Origin: JBDUDK01 sp040002995
GTDB taxonomy: Bacteria; Actinomycetota; Acidimicrobiia; Acidimicrobiales; Ilumatobacteraceae
Assembly: GCA_040002995.1 (NCBI GenBank)
Contig: JBDUDK010000053.1
Location: 1-39,036 of the forward strand
Reading direction: 5' to 3'
Length of the DNA stretch: 39,036 nucleotides
Part shown: piece by piece, positions 25,607 through 34,320 of the stretch
Layout of the letters: each line of letters opens with the position of its first letter
Position numbering within the stretch: position 1 is the first letter of the stretch
The notes under the pieces: model-generated
Told to the model about the DNA's origin: nothing
The model's database searches: none
The model's input: only the letters and a program-made list of their open reading frames with translations
Program-made: the position numbers and the translations under genes

Positions 25607-27247
25607 ATGGAGATGCATTTCGCCACGCTCTGGGAGGCCATCGCGGACACCATCCCCGAGCACACCGCCCTGGTGCACGGCGCGACCCGCCGCACCTGGG
25701 CGGAGTACGACGACCGGGCGGCGCGGCTGGCGTCGGCCTTCGCGGCGGCCGGCCTGGGTCCCGACTCGAAGATTGGGATGTACCTCTACAACGGCAACGA
25801 GTACCTCGAGACGCAGTACGCGGGCTTCAAGATGCGCGCCGTCCCCGTCAACGTCAACTACCGCTACCTCGACGACGAGCTCTGGTACCTCCTCGACAAC
25901 GCGGACGCGGAAGCTCTCGTGTTTCACGCCTCCCTCGAGGACCGAGTCGAGCGCGTCCGCAGCCGCCTCCCGAAGCTCAAACTCCTCGTCGAAGTCGACG
26001 ACCTCGGCACCCACCACTACGCGCCGAATGGAGGCTCGGCGGCGCGGTTCGAGGAGGTGCTCGCCGCGCACGATCCGATGCCGCGGATCACGAGGGACGA
26101 GAGCGACATCTACATGCTCTACACGGGTGGCACCACCGGCATGCCCAAGGGCGTGATGTACGCGATGGGGGGCCGCACCGAGGGCTTTGTCATGCGCGGC
26201 TTCTCGCTCATCGGCGTGGCGTCGCCGCCCGACGCGACCAGGGTCCCCGACCTGGTGCGCGACCTCGCCCGAGACGGCGAGCTCCCCGTCTCGATGCCCG
26301 CCTGCCCGCTGATGCACGGCACGGGAATGTGGCTCGGGGCCATGATTCCGGGCCTGGCCGGTGGCACGGTGGTGACGCTGCCCGGACGCTCACTCGACGC
26401 GCACGCGGTGTGGAAGACCACAGAGGTTGAGAACGTCTCGGTAGTCGTGATCGTCGGTGACGCGTTCTGCAAGCCGATGATCCATGCATTCGATGAAGCA
26501 GCGGCAAGGAGCGCTCCATACGACGCGTCGTCGCTCAAGCTCGTGGTGTCGTCAGGGGTCATGTGGACCGCCGAGGTCAAGAGCGAGTTGCTCGAGCGAG
26601 TGAAGCACCTCATGCTCATCGATGCGATCGGTTCGACCGAAGGTTCGGTTGGCGTGGCCGTGACGATGAACGGCTCGCCGCCGCCGACTGCGCAGTTCGA
26701 CATTGCACCCGAGACGAAGGTGTTCACGGAGGACGGACGGTCGGTGCAACCCGGCTCGGGCGAGGCAGGCATGGTGGCCGCGGGAGGCAATCTGCCACTC
26801 GGCTACTTCAAAGACCCTAAGAAGTCGGCGGGCACGTTCAGAGTCATCGATGGCGTCCGGTACTCGTTCACAGGTGACTGGGCCACGATCGAAGCCGACG
26901 GCTCGCTCACACTCCTCGGCCGGGGCAGCCAGTGCATCAACTCTGGCGGCGAGAAGATCTTCCCCGAGGAAGTGGAGGAGGCGGTGAAGCGGGTCGACGG
27001 CGTCTACGACTGTCTCGTCGTAGGTGTGCCCGACGAGCGGTTCGGCGAACGCGTCACGGCCGTGGTCTCGCTCGTCAACGGCGCCACCGTTCGCGAAGCC
27101 GACGTGCTCACGGAGTGCAAAGCCACCCTCGCCGGCTACAAGGCACCGAAGCGCGTCATCTTTGTCACGGCCGTACCACGCGCGCCCAATGGTAAAGCCG
27201 ACTACCGCGCCGCACAGAAGGTCGCGCTCGCCCACGACGGCGGCTGA
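25607..27247 (+). CDS. Acyl-CoA synthetase (AMP-binding, FadD-like)
   Basis: The 546-residue adenylate-forming enzyme should activate a carboxylic acid to its CoA thioester with release of AMP and pyrophosphate. The P-loop-like motif YTGGTTGMPKGVMY is at about 172-185; then come the SSGVMWTAEVK and IDAIGSTEGS motifs, the YSFTGDWATI hinge with its conserved Asp, the A8 segment SGGEKIFPEEVEEAV and the C-terminal lysine region PRAPNGKADYRAAQ. This sequence type is common among actinobacterial long- or medium-chain and steroid-side-chain ligases; the acid is not known. I prefer the ATG at 25607; an upstream frame to 25529 passes through the inverted repeat, and an ATG at 25613 is also possible. 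Its stop abuts the convergent kinase gene. Confidence 0.92.
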   Translation: MEMHFATLWEAIADTIPEHTALVHGATRRTWAEYDDRAARLASAFAAAGLGPDSKIGMYLYNGNEYLETQYAGFKMRAVPVNVNYRYLDDELWYLLDNADAEALVFHASLEDRVERVRSRLPKLKLLVEVDDLGTHHYAPNGGSAARFEEVLAAHDPMPRITRDESDIYMLYTGGTTGMPKGVMYAMGGRTEGFVMRGFSLIGVASPPDATRVPDLVRDLARDGELPVSMPACPLMHGTGMWLGAMIPGLAGGTVVTLPGRSLDAHAVWKTTEVENVSVVVIVGDAFCKPMIHAFDEAAARSAPYDASSLKLVVSSGVMWTAEVKSELLERVKHLMLIDAIGSTEGSVGVAVTMNGSPPPTAQFDIAPETKVFTEDGRSVQPGSGEAGMVAAGGNLPLGYFKDPKKSAGTFRVIDGVRYSFTGDWATIEADGSLTLLGRGSQCINSGGEKIFPEEVEEAVKRVDGVYDCLVVGVPDERFGERVTAVVSLVNGATVREADVLTECKATLAGYKAPKRVIFVTAVPRAPNGKADYRAAQKVALAHDGG

Positions 27248-28113
27248 TCAACGCAGGTTGCTCACGGCGCGCGCGACGACGTCATCGAGCGCTCGGCAGA
27301 CCGAATCCACCGTGAGCCGAGAACCGAACGCGCCAAGAGCCAGCAACGAGCCGGGGTCGGTCATGCTGCACGCGACCGTCAGGTCCCACACTGGGTCGTA
27401 GCCGGCCACGACGTCCGGCCCACACGCGTTGAGGAACGCATCAGCGGCGCTCGCTCCCGCCACGAGAGCCAGATTCACACGGGTGATCGCGATGTCGGCC
27501 TCGATGGGGCCATGGCACCCGTTGACCCAGTCGACGACACCGGAAACCCGACCGCGCGACCACAGCACGTTGGCCGGGTGGAAGTCGCGGTGGATGAATC
27601 GGCTGGGTGCCTGGGGGAAACGGGACGTCGCGAGATGTTCGAGGGCGCGCCTCCAGCTCGCGTCTCGGCGGCTCCATGCCGGAACGCCGTCGTCGATCAA
27701 ATACCAACTCTCGTACTCGTCCATTCCGCTCGGCGCGTCGACGGAATCGGCGGCGAGCAGGGTTTGGGCCAGCAGGGGCAACCAATCCGGGCTACCGCTC
27801 ATCGTCGGCCGTCCGGGTAGGCGAGTCATGAGCACCCGCCCCGCCTCCACGTCACTCGCGACTACTTCGGGCACGCGGAGACCCGTGCGGGCCGCCGCGG
27901 CGAGCGCGGCGACCTCCCGCTCGACCGCACGCGGTTCGACGGAATGGGGTTCGCGGTCTTCGTAGCTCCGCAGGACGAGACGGTGGCGAGTGCCGGCGCG
28001 GCCGATCACGTCGAGCGCGCGCACAACCGACGATGTGGCCCCAGGCAGTCGTCGGGAGCGCACAACCACGGAGCCGTGTCCGACCGCCGCCGTCACCCAC
28101 GAACGCGCGTCGG

Positions 28114-28117
<4 letters not shown>
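27248..28117 (-). CDS. APH-family phosphotransferase, last gene of the kinase-hydrolase-kinase operon
   Basis: The 289-residue protein has the aminoglycoside-phosphotransferase fold: a small N-lobe with RHRLVLRSYED, an AVEREVAALAAA helix, the hinge MTRLPGRPT, the catalytic loop HRDFHPANVLW (about 176-186, catalytic Asp178) and metal-binding Asp196 in VVDWVNGCHGP. Such kinases phosphorylate small hydroxylated compounds; antibiotic resistance is only one use and should not be assumed. The GTG at 28117 overlaps the stop of the dienelactone-hydrolase-like gene (GTGA), so it is coupled; a longer frame upstream is ignored for that reason. Its stop meets that of the acyl-CoA synthetase gene in the six bases TGATCA. 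Confidence 0.85.
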
Positions 28118-28841
<724 letters not shown>

Positions 28842-28845
<4 letters not shown>

Positions 28846-29858
28846 TGGTCCATGGTGTTGGTCGCCTCGAGGGCGAGCGCAGCGAGGCGCGGTGTGCCCT
28901 CCTCGAAGCGCGAGAGGTCGACTTCGTCGTCGCCCATCTGGCCGTTGAGGTAGCGGGCGTAGACACCCTCACCGATGATGGCCGACCGCCAATAGCCAAA
29001 CGCCGCGTAGTAACTGAGGCGGCTCAGATCGCGATTGGTCGACCGGCCGTAACGCTCGAGCACCTCGTCGCGACCGAGGAAGCCTCCTGCCGTCGTCGGG
29101 TCGTTGGCCTGGCGCGCCTCACCGGGATCGCTCCAATACACGAGCATCCAACCGACGTCGGCCAGCGGATCACCGAGCGTGCACAGTTCCCAGTCGAGCA
29201 CGGCCCGCAGCTCACCCGCGTCGCCGATCAGCATGTTTCCGAACCGATAGTCGCCGTGCACGATCGCCACGCCCTGTTGCGGCGGCGGGTCGATCCGCAA
29301 GCGCCGCTCCACCTCTTCGATCGCCGGAAGCTCGCGCGTCTTCGAGGCCGCCCACTGGGCCGACCAACGTTTGAGCTGGCGTTCGAGATACCCGTCGCGA
29401 CGGGCGAGATCACCAAGCCCCACCTCATCGACATCGACCTCGTGGAGCGTGGCCAGCACGTCGACGAGACGCTCGCTCGCGGTGCGACGGATAGCCGGAG
29501 CGAGCGCGGCGGCCTTCTCCGGTGAGTCGAGCACAAGACCGGAGACGTAGCCCATGACGTAGAACGGCGCCCCGTTCACATCCGCGTCTTTGCACAGCCC
29601 CAGCGCGGGAGCAACGGGAACGGCTGTCGGTCCCAGGGCGGCGATGATGCGGTGCTCACGCGCCATGTCGTGCGCGGTGGCAAGCACTTCACCGATCGGC
29701 GGCCGGCGCAGTACGAAGACACCCCCGTCGGCACCGGTGACCTTGTACGTGAGGTTCGAACGACCACCGGCGATCAGCTCGAAATCGAACGGAGCCTCGG
29801 CGCCGGCAACGTTGTCGACCAACCACCGGCTCACCGGCTCGAGCTCGATCCCCCGCAT
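28842..29858 (-). CDS. APH-family phosphotransferase (ACAD10-N-terminus-like), first gene of operon
   Basis: The 338-residue kinase-like protein has IAGGRSNLTYKV (a glycine-rich loop, about 29-40), VLRRPP with the ATP-binding-strand Arg or Lys position, REHRIIAALG, the catalytic loop HGDYRFGNML (201-210) with Asp203, and LDWELCTLGDP with Asp222. This subtype is widespread in actinobacteria and resembles the APH domain of mammalian ACAD10; members often sit beside acyl-CoA dehydrogenase or ligase genes, suggesting hydroxy-acyl substrates. The ATG follows a TACCGT box by seven bases. It starts the three-gene operon and is divergent from the PadR regulator, 62 bases away. Confidence 0.88.
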
Positions 29859-29865
29859 CCCGGCG

Positions 29866-29871
29866 ACGGTA
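29866..29871 (-). promoter_or_regulatory. -10 box TACCGT of the kinase-hydrolase-kinase operon
   Basis: TACCGT is seven bases before the ATG at 29858. The same hexamer occurs in opposite orientation at 29907-29912 before the PadR gene. Confidence 0.55.
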
Positions 29872-29906
29872 ACCGCCTGCCGACCGGGGCCACCAGCCCA
29901 GCCCGA

Positions 29907-29912
29907 TACCGT
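29907..29912 (+). promoter_or_regulatory. -10 box TACCGT of the PadR gene
   Basis: TACCGT is eight bases before the ATG at 29921, and a TTG three codons upstream overlaps the box and so is excluded as start. Confidence 0.5.
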
Positions 29913-29920
29913 TGGCCCCC

Positions 29921-30511
29921 ATGCTCGATGAGGCCCGTGCTGCCCTTCCCGGTGGGGCCCGGCCGATCGTGCTCACGCCCACCTCCTATCTCGTACTCGG
30001 ACTGATCGCGGGACGCGACCGCGTCACCTCCTACGAGCTCAAGCAGTTCGTCGCTGTGTCGATCGGATACTTCTGGCCGTTCCCGCACAGCCAGCTCTAC
30101 GCCGAACCGGCGCGCCTCGTCGCCGTCGGCCTCCTCGCCGAGGAGATAGAGACCGCCGGCCGTAAGCGCCGCTACTACGCGATCACCGACGCCGGTCGCA
30201 CCGCGTTGACGAGCTGGCTCGAACAGCCCACTGAGAACCGCACCGAGATTCGCGACCTCGGGCTCCTCAAGTTGTTCTTCGCCTCCCACGCCGGTGCATC
30301 CGATCGCCTACGGCTGGCGCAGGACCAACTCGCCGCCCACGAAGAGATGTTGAAGGAGTACGAGGAATTACACGCTCGCGTCTCCGCGCTCGCCGATCCG
30401 TGGGAACTGCACACGATCGAAATGGGCATGCGTTTCGAACGGCTGGCGGTTCAGTTCTGGAGCGAGCTCCACCGTGACATCCACCGGGGCATCCACGGGG
30501 AGATCCGCTAA
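29921..30511 (+). CDS. PadR-family transcriptional regulator
   Basis: The 196-residue protein has the PadR winged helix at the N-terminus (PTSYLVLGLIAGRDRVTSYELKQFV, with SQLYAEPARLVAVGLLAEE and KRRYYAITDAGRTAL forming the wing) and a C-terminal helical dimerisation domain of about 90 residues (AQDQLAAHEEMLKEYEELHARV), as in the longer PadR subfamily. PadR proteins are mostly repressors released by phenolic or other small ligands. The gene is divergent from the APH-DLH-APH operon, so it probably controls that operon and itself. I did not see the ATGT-N8-ACAT operator of classical PadR in the gap. The ATG at 29921 is preferred because a TACCGT box lies eight bases upstream. Confidence 0.9.
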   Translation: MLDEARAALPGGARPIVLTPTSYLVLGLIAGRDRVTSYELKQFVAVSIGYFWPFPHSQLYAEPARLVAVGLLAEEIETAGRKRRYYAITDAGRTALTSWLEQPTENRTEIRDLGLLKLFFASHAGASDRLRLAQDQLAAHEEMLKEYEELHARVSALADPWELHTIEMGMRFERLAVQFWSELHRDIHRGIHGEIR

Positions 30512-30515
30512 AGGA

Positions 30516-31583
30516 CTAGGGACGAGCGGCACCGACCAGATCGCTGCGGTAAATCGAAGACACTTTGACGAAGTCGCCAGTGTGCGGGGCGTGCACCATC
30601 TGGCCCCCGCCGATGTACATCCCGTCGTGGTGGAAGTCGTTGCCAAAGAAGACGATGTCGCCGGGCTGAAGGTCCTCGATGTTTACGTGGGGGAGTGAGA
30701 GCCATTGGGCGAGCGCGTTGTGCGGGAGGCCGGGGCGCCCGGCACGGGCCCAAGCCCACATGATGAGTCCAGAACAGTCGAAGCCCGTATCGGGCGATGC
30801 GCCCGCCCACCGGTAGGGAACACCGACCTGGCTCATCGCCTGTTCGACGGCTCCCGCCGCACCCGGCGACGGCGGTGGCGGCACGTTGACCACGCGCCGA
30901 ATCCCGGTCGCAGTGCCCTTCTTGAGACGAGCTCTCGTCGCCGCCTCCGCTGCGGCCGCGCGCCGGGCCTGCTCGGCGGCGACCAGCCTGCGCAGATCGC
31001 TCGTGGTCTTCGCGAGGAGCGCCTCGACCGCGGACGTCGCCTGTTCGACTTGTTGGCGGGTCCCCGAGATCTGACGATTGAGGTCGGATTGCGTCTTGCG
31101 CTTCGCCTCGAGATCGGCTTGCACCGCCGCCGCGTCTTCGCGCTTGCGGCGCAGCTCATCCGCGCTCTGCTGGTCGCGCCCGACAGCGAGGTCCACATAG
31201 CCCTGCCGGAGCGCGGCACCACCCGCGCCTGTACTTCCATCGAGTACGGAGAGGAGCGGATCGCTGGAACCGCCGTGCGCAAACGTGCGCAGGGCCCAAT
31301 CCCCCATCTCGAGACGAGCGGCACTGATTTGCTGTTTGCGTTGCGCCAGCTTCACCTCGGCATCGCGGACTTGCTGATCGAGGTTGGCCAGATCGGAGAC
31401 AGCCTGGTTGTACTGCTCAGTCAGTTGCTCGGCGCGATTGTTGAGTCGATCAACCTCGTCGGCGAGCTGAGCGGCCTTGCGTCTTTTGTCGGCGATCGGG
31501 TCGGCCGACGCAGCGCCCGGTAACAAAACGGCGGCCGCGAGCGCAACCACCACCACCGAGGCCAGACACCGCAAACGCAACAA
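30516..31583 (-). CDS. Secreted NlpC/P60 peptidoglycan hydrolase with coiled coil
   Basis: The 355-residue protein has a signal peptide (about 1-27, cleavage near AASA-DP), a long coiled coil (about 30-110 and 138-222), a short proline linker and a C-terminal NlpC/P60 domain. The catalytic residues are visible: Cys270 in GFDCSGLIMWAW, His319 in FHHDGMYIGGG and His331 in MVHAPH. Such RipA/RipC-like enzymes cut the D-Glu-mesoDAP stem bond to split septa, and the coiled coil usually keeps them inactive until bound by FtsX; no ftsEX is in the window. The start is TTG, eight bases after a TAGCCT box. It is downstream of guaA on the same strand and convergent with the PadR gene. Confidence 0.9.
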   Translation of the reverse strand: MLRLRCLASVVVVALAAAVLLPGAASADPIADKRRKAAQLADEVDRLNNRAEQLTEQYNQAVSDLANLDQQVRDAEVKLAQRKQQISAARLEMGDWALRTFAHGGSSDPLLSVLDGSTGAGGAALRQGYVDLAVGRDQQSADELRRKREDAAAVQADLEAKRKTQSDLNRQISGTRQQVEQATSAVEALLAKTTSDLRRLVAAEQARRAAAAEAATRARLKKGTATGIRRVVNVPPPPSPGAAGAVEQAMSQVGVPYRWAGASPDTGFDCSGLIMWAWARAGRPGLPHNALAQWLSLPHVNIEDLQPGDIVFFGNDFHHDGMYIGGGQMVHAPHTGDFVKVSSIYRSDLVGAARP

Positions 31584-31591
31584 GACCGACG

Positions 31592-31597
31592 AGGCTA
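31592..31597 (-). promoter_or_regulatory. -10 box TAGCCT before the NlpC/P60 gene
   Basis: TAGCCT is eight bases before the TTG at 31583, which helps to justify this rare start codon. Confidence 0.45.
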
Positions 31598-31666
31598 GGT
31601 GACGGTTGCGTGACGACGCCAGAACGCTCGCCTCTCACGGATCCAGTTCCCCGGCCGGAGTGACCA

Positions 31667-33208
31667 TCACTCCCATTCGATGGTGCCAGGCGGCTTGCTG
31701 GTGATGTCATAGGCGACCCGGTTCACGCCCGCAACCTCGTTGATGATCCGGCTCGACAATCGCTCGAGGAGCTCGTACGGCAGCCGAGCCCAGTCGGCCG
31801 TCATGGCGTCGTCACTCGTGACGGCGCGGATGATGATCGGATGGGCGTACGTGCGCTCGTCGCCCATCACTCCCACCGATCTGATGTCGAGCAGCACCGC
31901 GAACGCCTGCCAGATCGAACGTTCGAGGCCGGCGAGGCGTATCTCCTCGCGCACGATCGCGTCGGCGTGCTGGAGGATCGCGACCTTCTCGGGCGTGACC
32001 TCGCCGACGATCCGAACCGCGAGCCCAGGACCCGGAAACGGTTGCCGCCACACGATCTCGTCGGGGAGACCCAGCTCGGCTCCGACCTTGCGCACCTCGT
32101 CCTTGAAGAGGTTGCGCAGCGGCTCCACTAACTCGAACGTCATGTCGTCGGGCAGACCGCCGACGTTGTGGTGGCTCTTGATCCTGGCGGCGTCCTTGGT
32201 GCCCGACTCGATCACGTCGGGATACAGCGTTCCCTGCACCAGAAAGCGCGCGTCGGTGATCCCACCCGCCGCTCGTTCGAACACGCGGATGAAAAGCTCC
32301 CCGATGACCTTGCGTTTGTCCTCGGGATCGATGATGCCCGCCAGGCGCTCGAAGAACTCGTCGCTCGCGTCGACGTGGATGAGCTCGATGCCCTGATGCC
32401 GGCGAAACGTCTCGACGACCTGCTCGGCTTCTCCCTTGCGCATTAGTCCGGTGTCGACGAACACGCACGTGAGCTGTGGCCCCACGGCGCGATGCACGAG
32501 TGCGGCGGCGACTGACGAATCGACACCGCCAGAGAGTCCGCAGATCACCCTCTCGCTCCCGACCTGAGCGCGCACCGAATCAATACCCGTATCGATGATC
32601 GACGCGTCGGTCCACGTCGGCCGGCAGCCGGCCAGACCGACGACGAAGCGCTCGATGATCGCTTGCCCTTGCTCTGTGTGGGCAACCTCCGGATGGCATT
32701 GGATCGCCCAAACGCGGCGCGAAGCGCTTTCGATGACAGCCATTGGCGAGTCGGCCGTGAACGCCGTCGCGACAAACCCTGGCGGTGCGGCGCTGACCGC
32801 GTCGAAATGGCTCATCCACACCGTAAGATCGATCGTCGGTGGCAGCAGGGTCGATGCGACGTCGTCGACGCGCGTCATCGTCGTACGCCCGTACTCACCG
32901 CGGCCGCTGCGGGCCACCTCACCGCCGAGCTGTTGCGCAATCAGTTGGGCCCCATAGCAGATACCGAGGATTGGTACGCCGAGGCCGTACACCTCGGGGT
33001 CGAGGACGGGTGCGCCCTCGACGTGCACGCTCTTTGGACCCCCCGAAAGGATCAGCGCCTTGGGTCGCTTCGCCGCGATCTCCGCCGCCGACATCGTATG
33101 CGGCACGATCTCGGAGAACACGTGCGCCTCGCGTACCCGCCGGGCGATCAGCTGGGCGTATTGCGCGCCAAAGTCGACCACAATGACGGTGTCGAACGCG
33201 GCGTCCAC
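31667..33208 (-). CDS. guaA: GMP synthase (glutamine-hydrolysing)
   Basis: The 513-residue enzyme converts XMP to GMP with glutamine and ATP. The class I amidotransferase domain has Cys84 in GICYGAQ, and His172 and Glu174 in QCHPEV. The ATP pyrophosphatase domain has the PP-loop SGGVDSSVAAALVHRA (about 226-241), and the dimerisation domain ends with NRVAYDITSKPPGTIEWE, the conserved C-terminus. The start is GTG; both a TAGGAA sequence six bases upstream and an AGGAAGG ribosome binding site fit, so leadered and leaderless readings are open. A 130-residue hypothetical gene lies 34 bases upstream on the same strand. Confidence 0.97.
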   Translation of the reverse strand: MDAAFDTVIVVDFGAQYAQLIARRVREAHVFSEIVPHTMSAAEIAAKRPKALILSGGPKSVHVEGAPVLDPEVYGLGVPILGICYGAQLIAQQLGGEVARSGRGEYGRTTMTRVDDVASTLLPPTIDLTVWMSHFDAVSAAPPGFVATAFTADSPMAVIESASRRVWAIQCHPEVAHTEQGQAIIERFVVGLAGCRPTWTDASIIDTGIDSVRAQVGSERVICGLSGGVDSSVAAALVHRAVGPQLTCVFVDTGLMRKGEAEQVVETFRRHQGIELIHVDASDEFFERLAGIIDPEDKRKVIGELFIRVFERAAGGITDARFLVQGTLYPDVIESGTKDAARIKSHHNVGGLPDDMTFELVEPLRNLFKDEVRKVGAELGLPDEIVWRQPFPGPGLAVRIVGEVTPEKVAILQHADAIVREEIRLAGLERSIWQAFAVLLDIRSVGVMGDERTYAHPIIIRAVTSDDAMTADWARLPYELLERLSSRIINEVAGVNRVAYDITSKPPGTIEWE

Positions 33209-33242
33209 CAGCCCTTCCTAGCCGGTCGGCTGGCCGCTGGAG

Positions 33243-33635
33243 CTACTTCTTGGGTCGCAGGCCCTTCAGGACCTGTTTGGCCACCGCGGCGTTCATCTCG
33301 TACGCCGCTTTGGCTCCCGCTTCGCGCACCTTTTTCAAAACACCGTCGCCCGCCACCGACGACAACGCGTCGAGCCCATCGAGCATCGCCTTCGCGGTGG
33401 CGTCGGTGGCCTGGTAGCCCATGGCGGTCAGGCCCTTGACGATGTCACTTTGGGCCACCGGTTCGGGAGCCGAGGCCGCGATCACGCGTAGGGCGTCCTT
33501 CGTGAGCGCCGCGCTCGCGGCGACCACCTCCGCCGGCGACAACGGCCGGGACTCACCGTCGAGTGAGGCCAGCCAACGCTTTACTTTGGCGACGATCTCG
33601 GCGTGGGTCTCACCTTCGAAGCTGAGCGCAGCCAC
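33243..33635 (-). CDS. Hypothetical protein, 130 residues
   Basis: The protein is mostly alpha-helical and cytoplasmic, with two parts: an N-terminal segment (SFEGETHAEIVAKVKRWLASL) and a helix-rich C-terminal half ending in a basic tail (KGLRPKK). The middle (AQSDIVKGLTAMGYQATDATAKAMLDGLDAL) looks somewhat like a small helical or winged-helix domain, but I do not recognise a family. The GTG at 33635 lies exactly six bases after a TAGGGT box, which is strong support for a real, leaderless gene. It is upstream of guaA and may share its mRNA. A gene is well supported, its function is not. Confidence 0.7.
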   Translation of the reverse strand: MAALSFEGETHAEIVAKVKRWLASLDGESRPLSPAEVVAASAALTKDALRVIAASAPEPVAQSDIVKGLTAMGYQATDATAKAMLDGLDALSSVAGDGVLKKVREAGAKAAYEMNAAVAKQVLKGLRPKK

Positions 33636-33641
33636 GCGCGA

Positions 33642-33647
33642 ACCCTA
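33642..33647 (-). promoter_or_regulatory. -10 box TAGGGT, six bases before a hypothetical gene
   Basis: TAGGGT with a six-base gap to the GTG at 33635, the same hexamer and gap as for the MoxR-type ATPase gene. Confidence 0.55.
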
Positions 33648-33688
33648 CCCGCCTTGGTGGAACACCATGGTCCGACCATGATGGGGGT

Positions 33689-33994
33689 GTGCGCCGACTC
33701 CTGCTGATCGTGCTGACGGTCGTGGCGTGCGTACCGGCCGCGCCGGCGGCCGCGGCCGCCCCCGACCCTCCCACCACCAACACGACTATCAGCGCGAGTG
33801 TCGCCGCGAGCGAGCGGCCCAGTGCCCTGCCCCGTCCCAACTCAGGTCAGAAGCCCACCCAAGCCGGCGACCGCGGCGGTGCTCTGCAGTACGCCACGTT
33901 CGCCCTCATGTGCGCCGGCCTCGCGTTCATCGCGTTTCGCATCGTGAGCTCGAGTCGCAGGGCCCGCCGGCGTCTCGAGCAGACAAACGCCTAA
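33689..33994 (+). CDS. Small secreted or membrane-anchored protein, 101 residues
   Basis: The product begins with a signal-peptide-like stretch (MRRLLLIVLTVVACVPAAPA), continues with a proline/threonine/serine-rich low-complexity part (about 25-62) and ends with one transmembrane helix (about 65-86) followed by a basic cytoplasmic anchor (SSRRARRRLEQ). This layout suggests a small type I membrane protein exposed at the outer face. No domain is recognisable. The start is GTG, with CATGAT six bases upstream, which differs from a TATGAT -10 box in one base. An intrinsic terminator follows seven bases after the stop, so it is probably a single-gene unit. Confidence 0.65.
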   Translation: MRRLLLIVLTVVACVPAAPAAAAAPDPPTTNTTISASVAASERPSALPRPNSGQKPTQAGDRGGALQYATFALMCAGLAFIAFRIVSSSRRARRRLEQTNA

Positions 33995-34000
33995 ACGCGT

Positions 34001-34048
34001 CACGGCCCCGGCGTCGAGGCGGGCCGGGGCCGTGTCGTTAGCTTTTTT
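34001..34048 (+). terminator. Intrinsic terminator after the small membrane protein gene
   Basis: A perfect 12-base stem, CACGGCCCCGGC (34001-34012) with GCCGGGGCCGTG (34023-34034), has a ten-base loop. A run of six T at 34043-34048 follows eight bases after the stem, which is farther than ideal. It is the strongest terminator in the window. Confidence 0.7.
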
Positions 34049-34212
34049 GGATGACTCCGGTGGGCAGTTAGGCCTTGCGCGGTGCGCTCGGGCGTCCGTT
34101 CGGCGGCTCAACCCGCTCGTGATGGGGGCGCTTCAGGTGCGGACCGGCAGACCCAGCGGAACCGGCAGCCAGACGGTGTCAATCGTCGGCACTTCCGGCG
34201 CTCCACCGGGCG

Positions 34213-34260
34213 TCAATAGCCGGGTGGACTCTCCTCGCCGTGAGGGGTCGATGGTGTCAT
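34213..34260 (-). CDS. Candidate 15-residue micro-ORF behind a perfect Shine-Dalgarno sequence
   Basis: The frame MTPSTPHGEESPPGY is preceded, seven bases before its ATG, by AAGGAGGT (34268-34275), an exact complement of the 16S 3' end. It lies downstream of the epoxide-hydrolase-like gene on the same strand. Most genes here lack any such site, so this is unusual; however, an 8-mer of this kind is expected about once by chance in a window of this size, and no homologue can be named. It could be a small peptide or a chance site. Confidence 0.2.
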   Translation of the reverse strand: MTPSTPHGEESPPGY

Positions 34261-34320
34261 CGTTCCCACCTCCTTCGCGTGACGAGCTTTTCGGGATCGT
34301 GCGCCTTAAGGGGGGCGAAG

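Larger units (their letters stand above)
33995..34320. other. 326-base stretch without a clear gene
   Basis: This is the only gap above 300 bases. It holds an intrinsic terminator at 34001-34048 and, on the minus strand, a 15-codon open frame behind a perfect AAGGAGGT site (34213-34275). Longer open frames on both strands lack believable starts or conserved features. I see no tRNA or known riboswitch in it. Confidence 0.5.
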
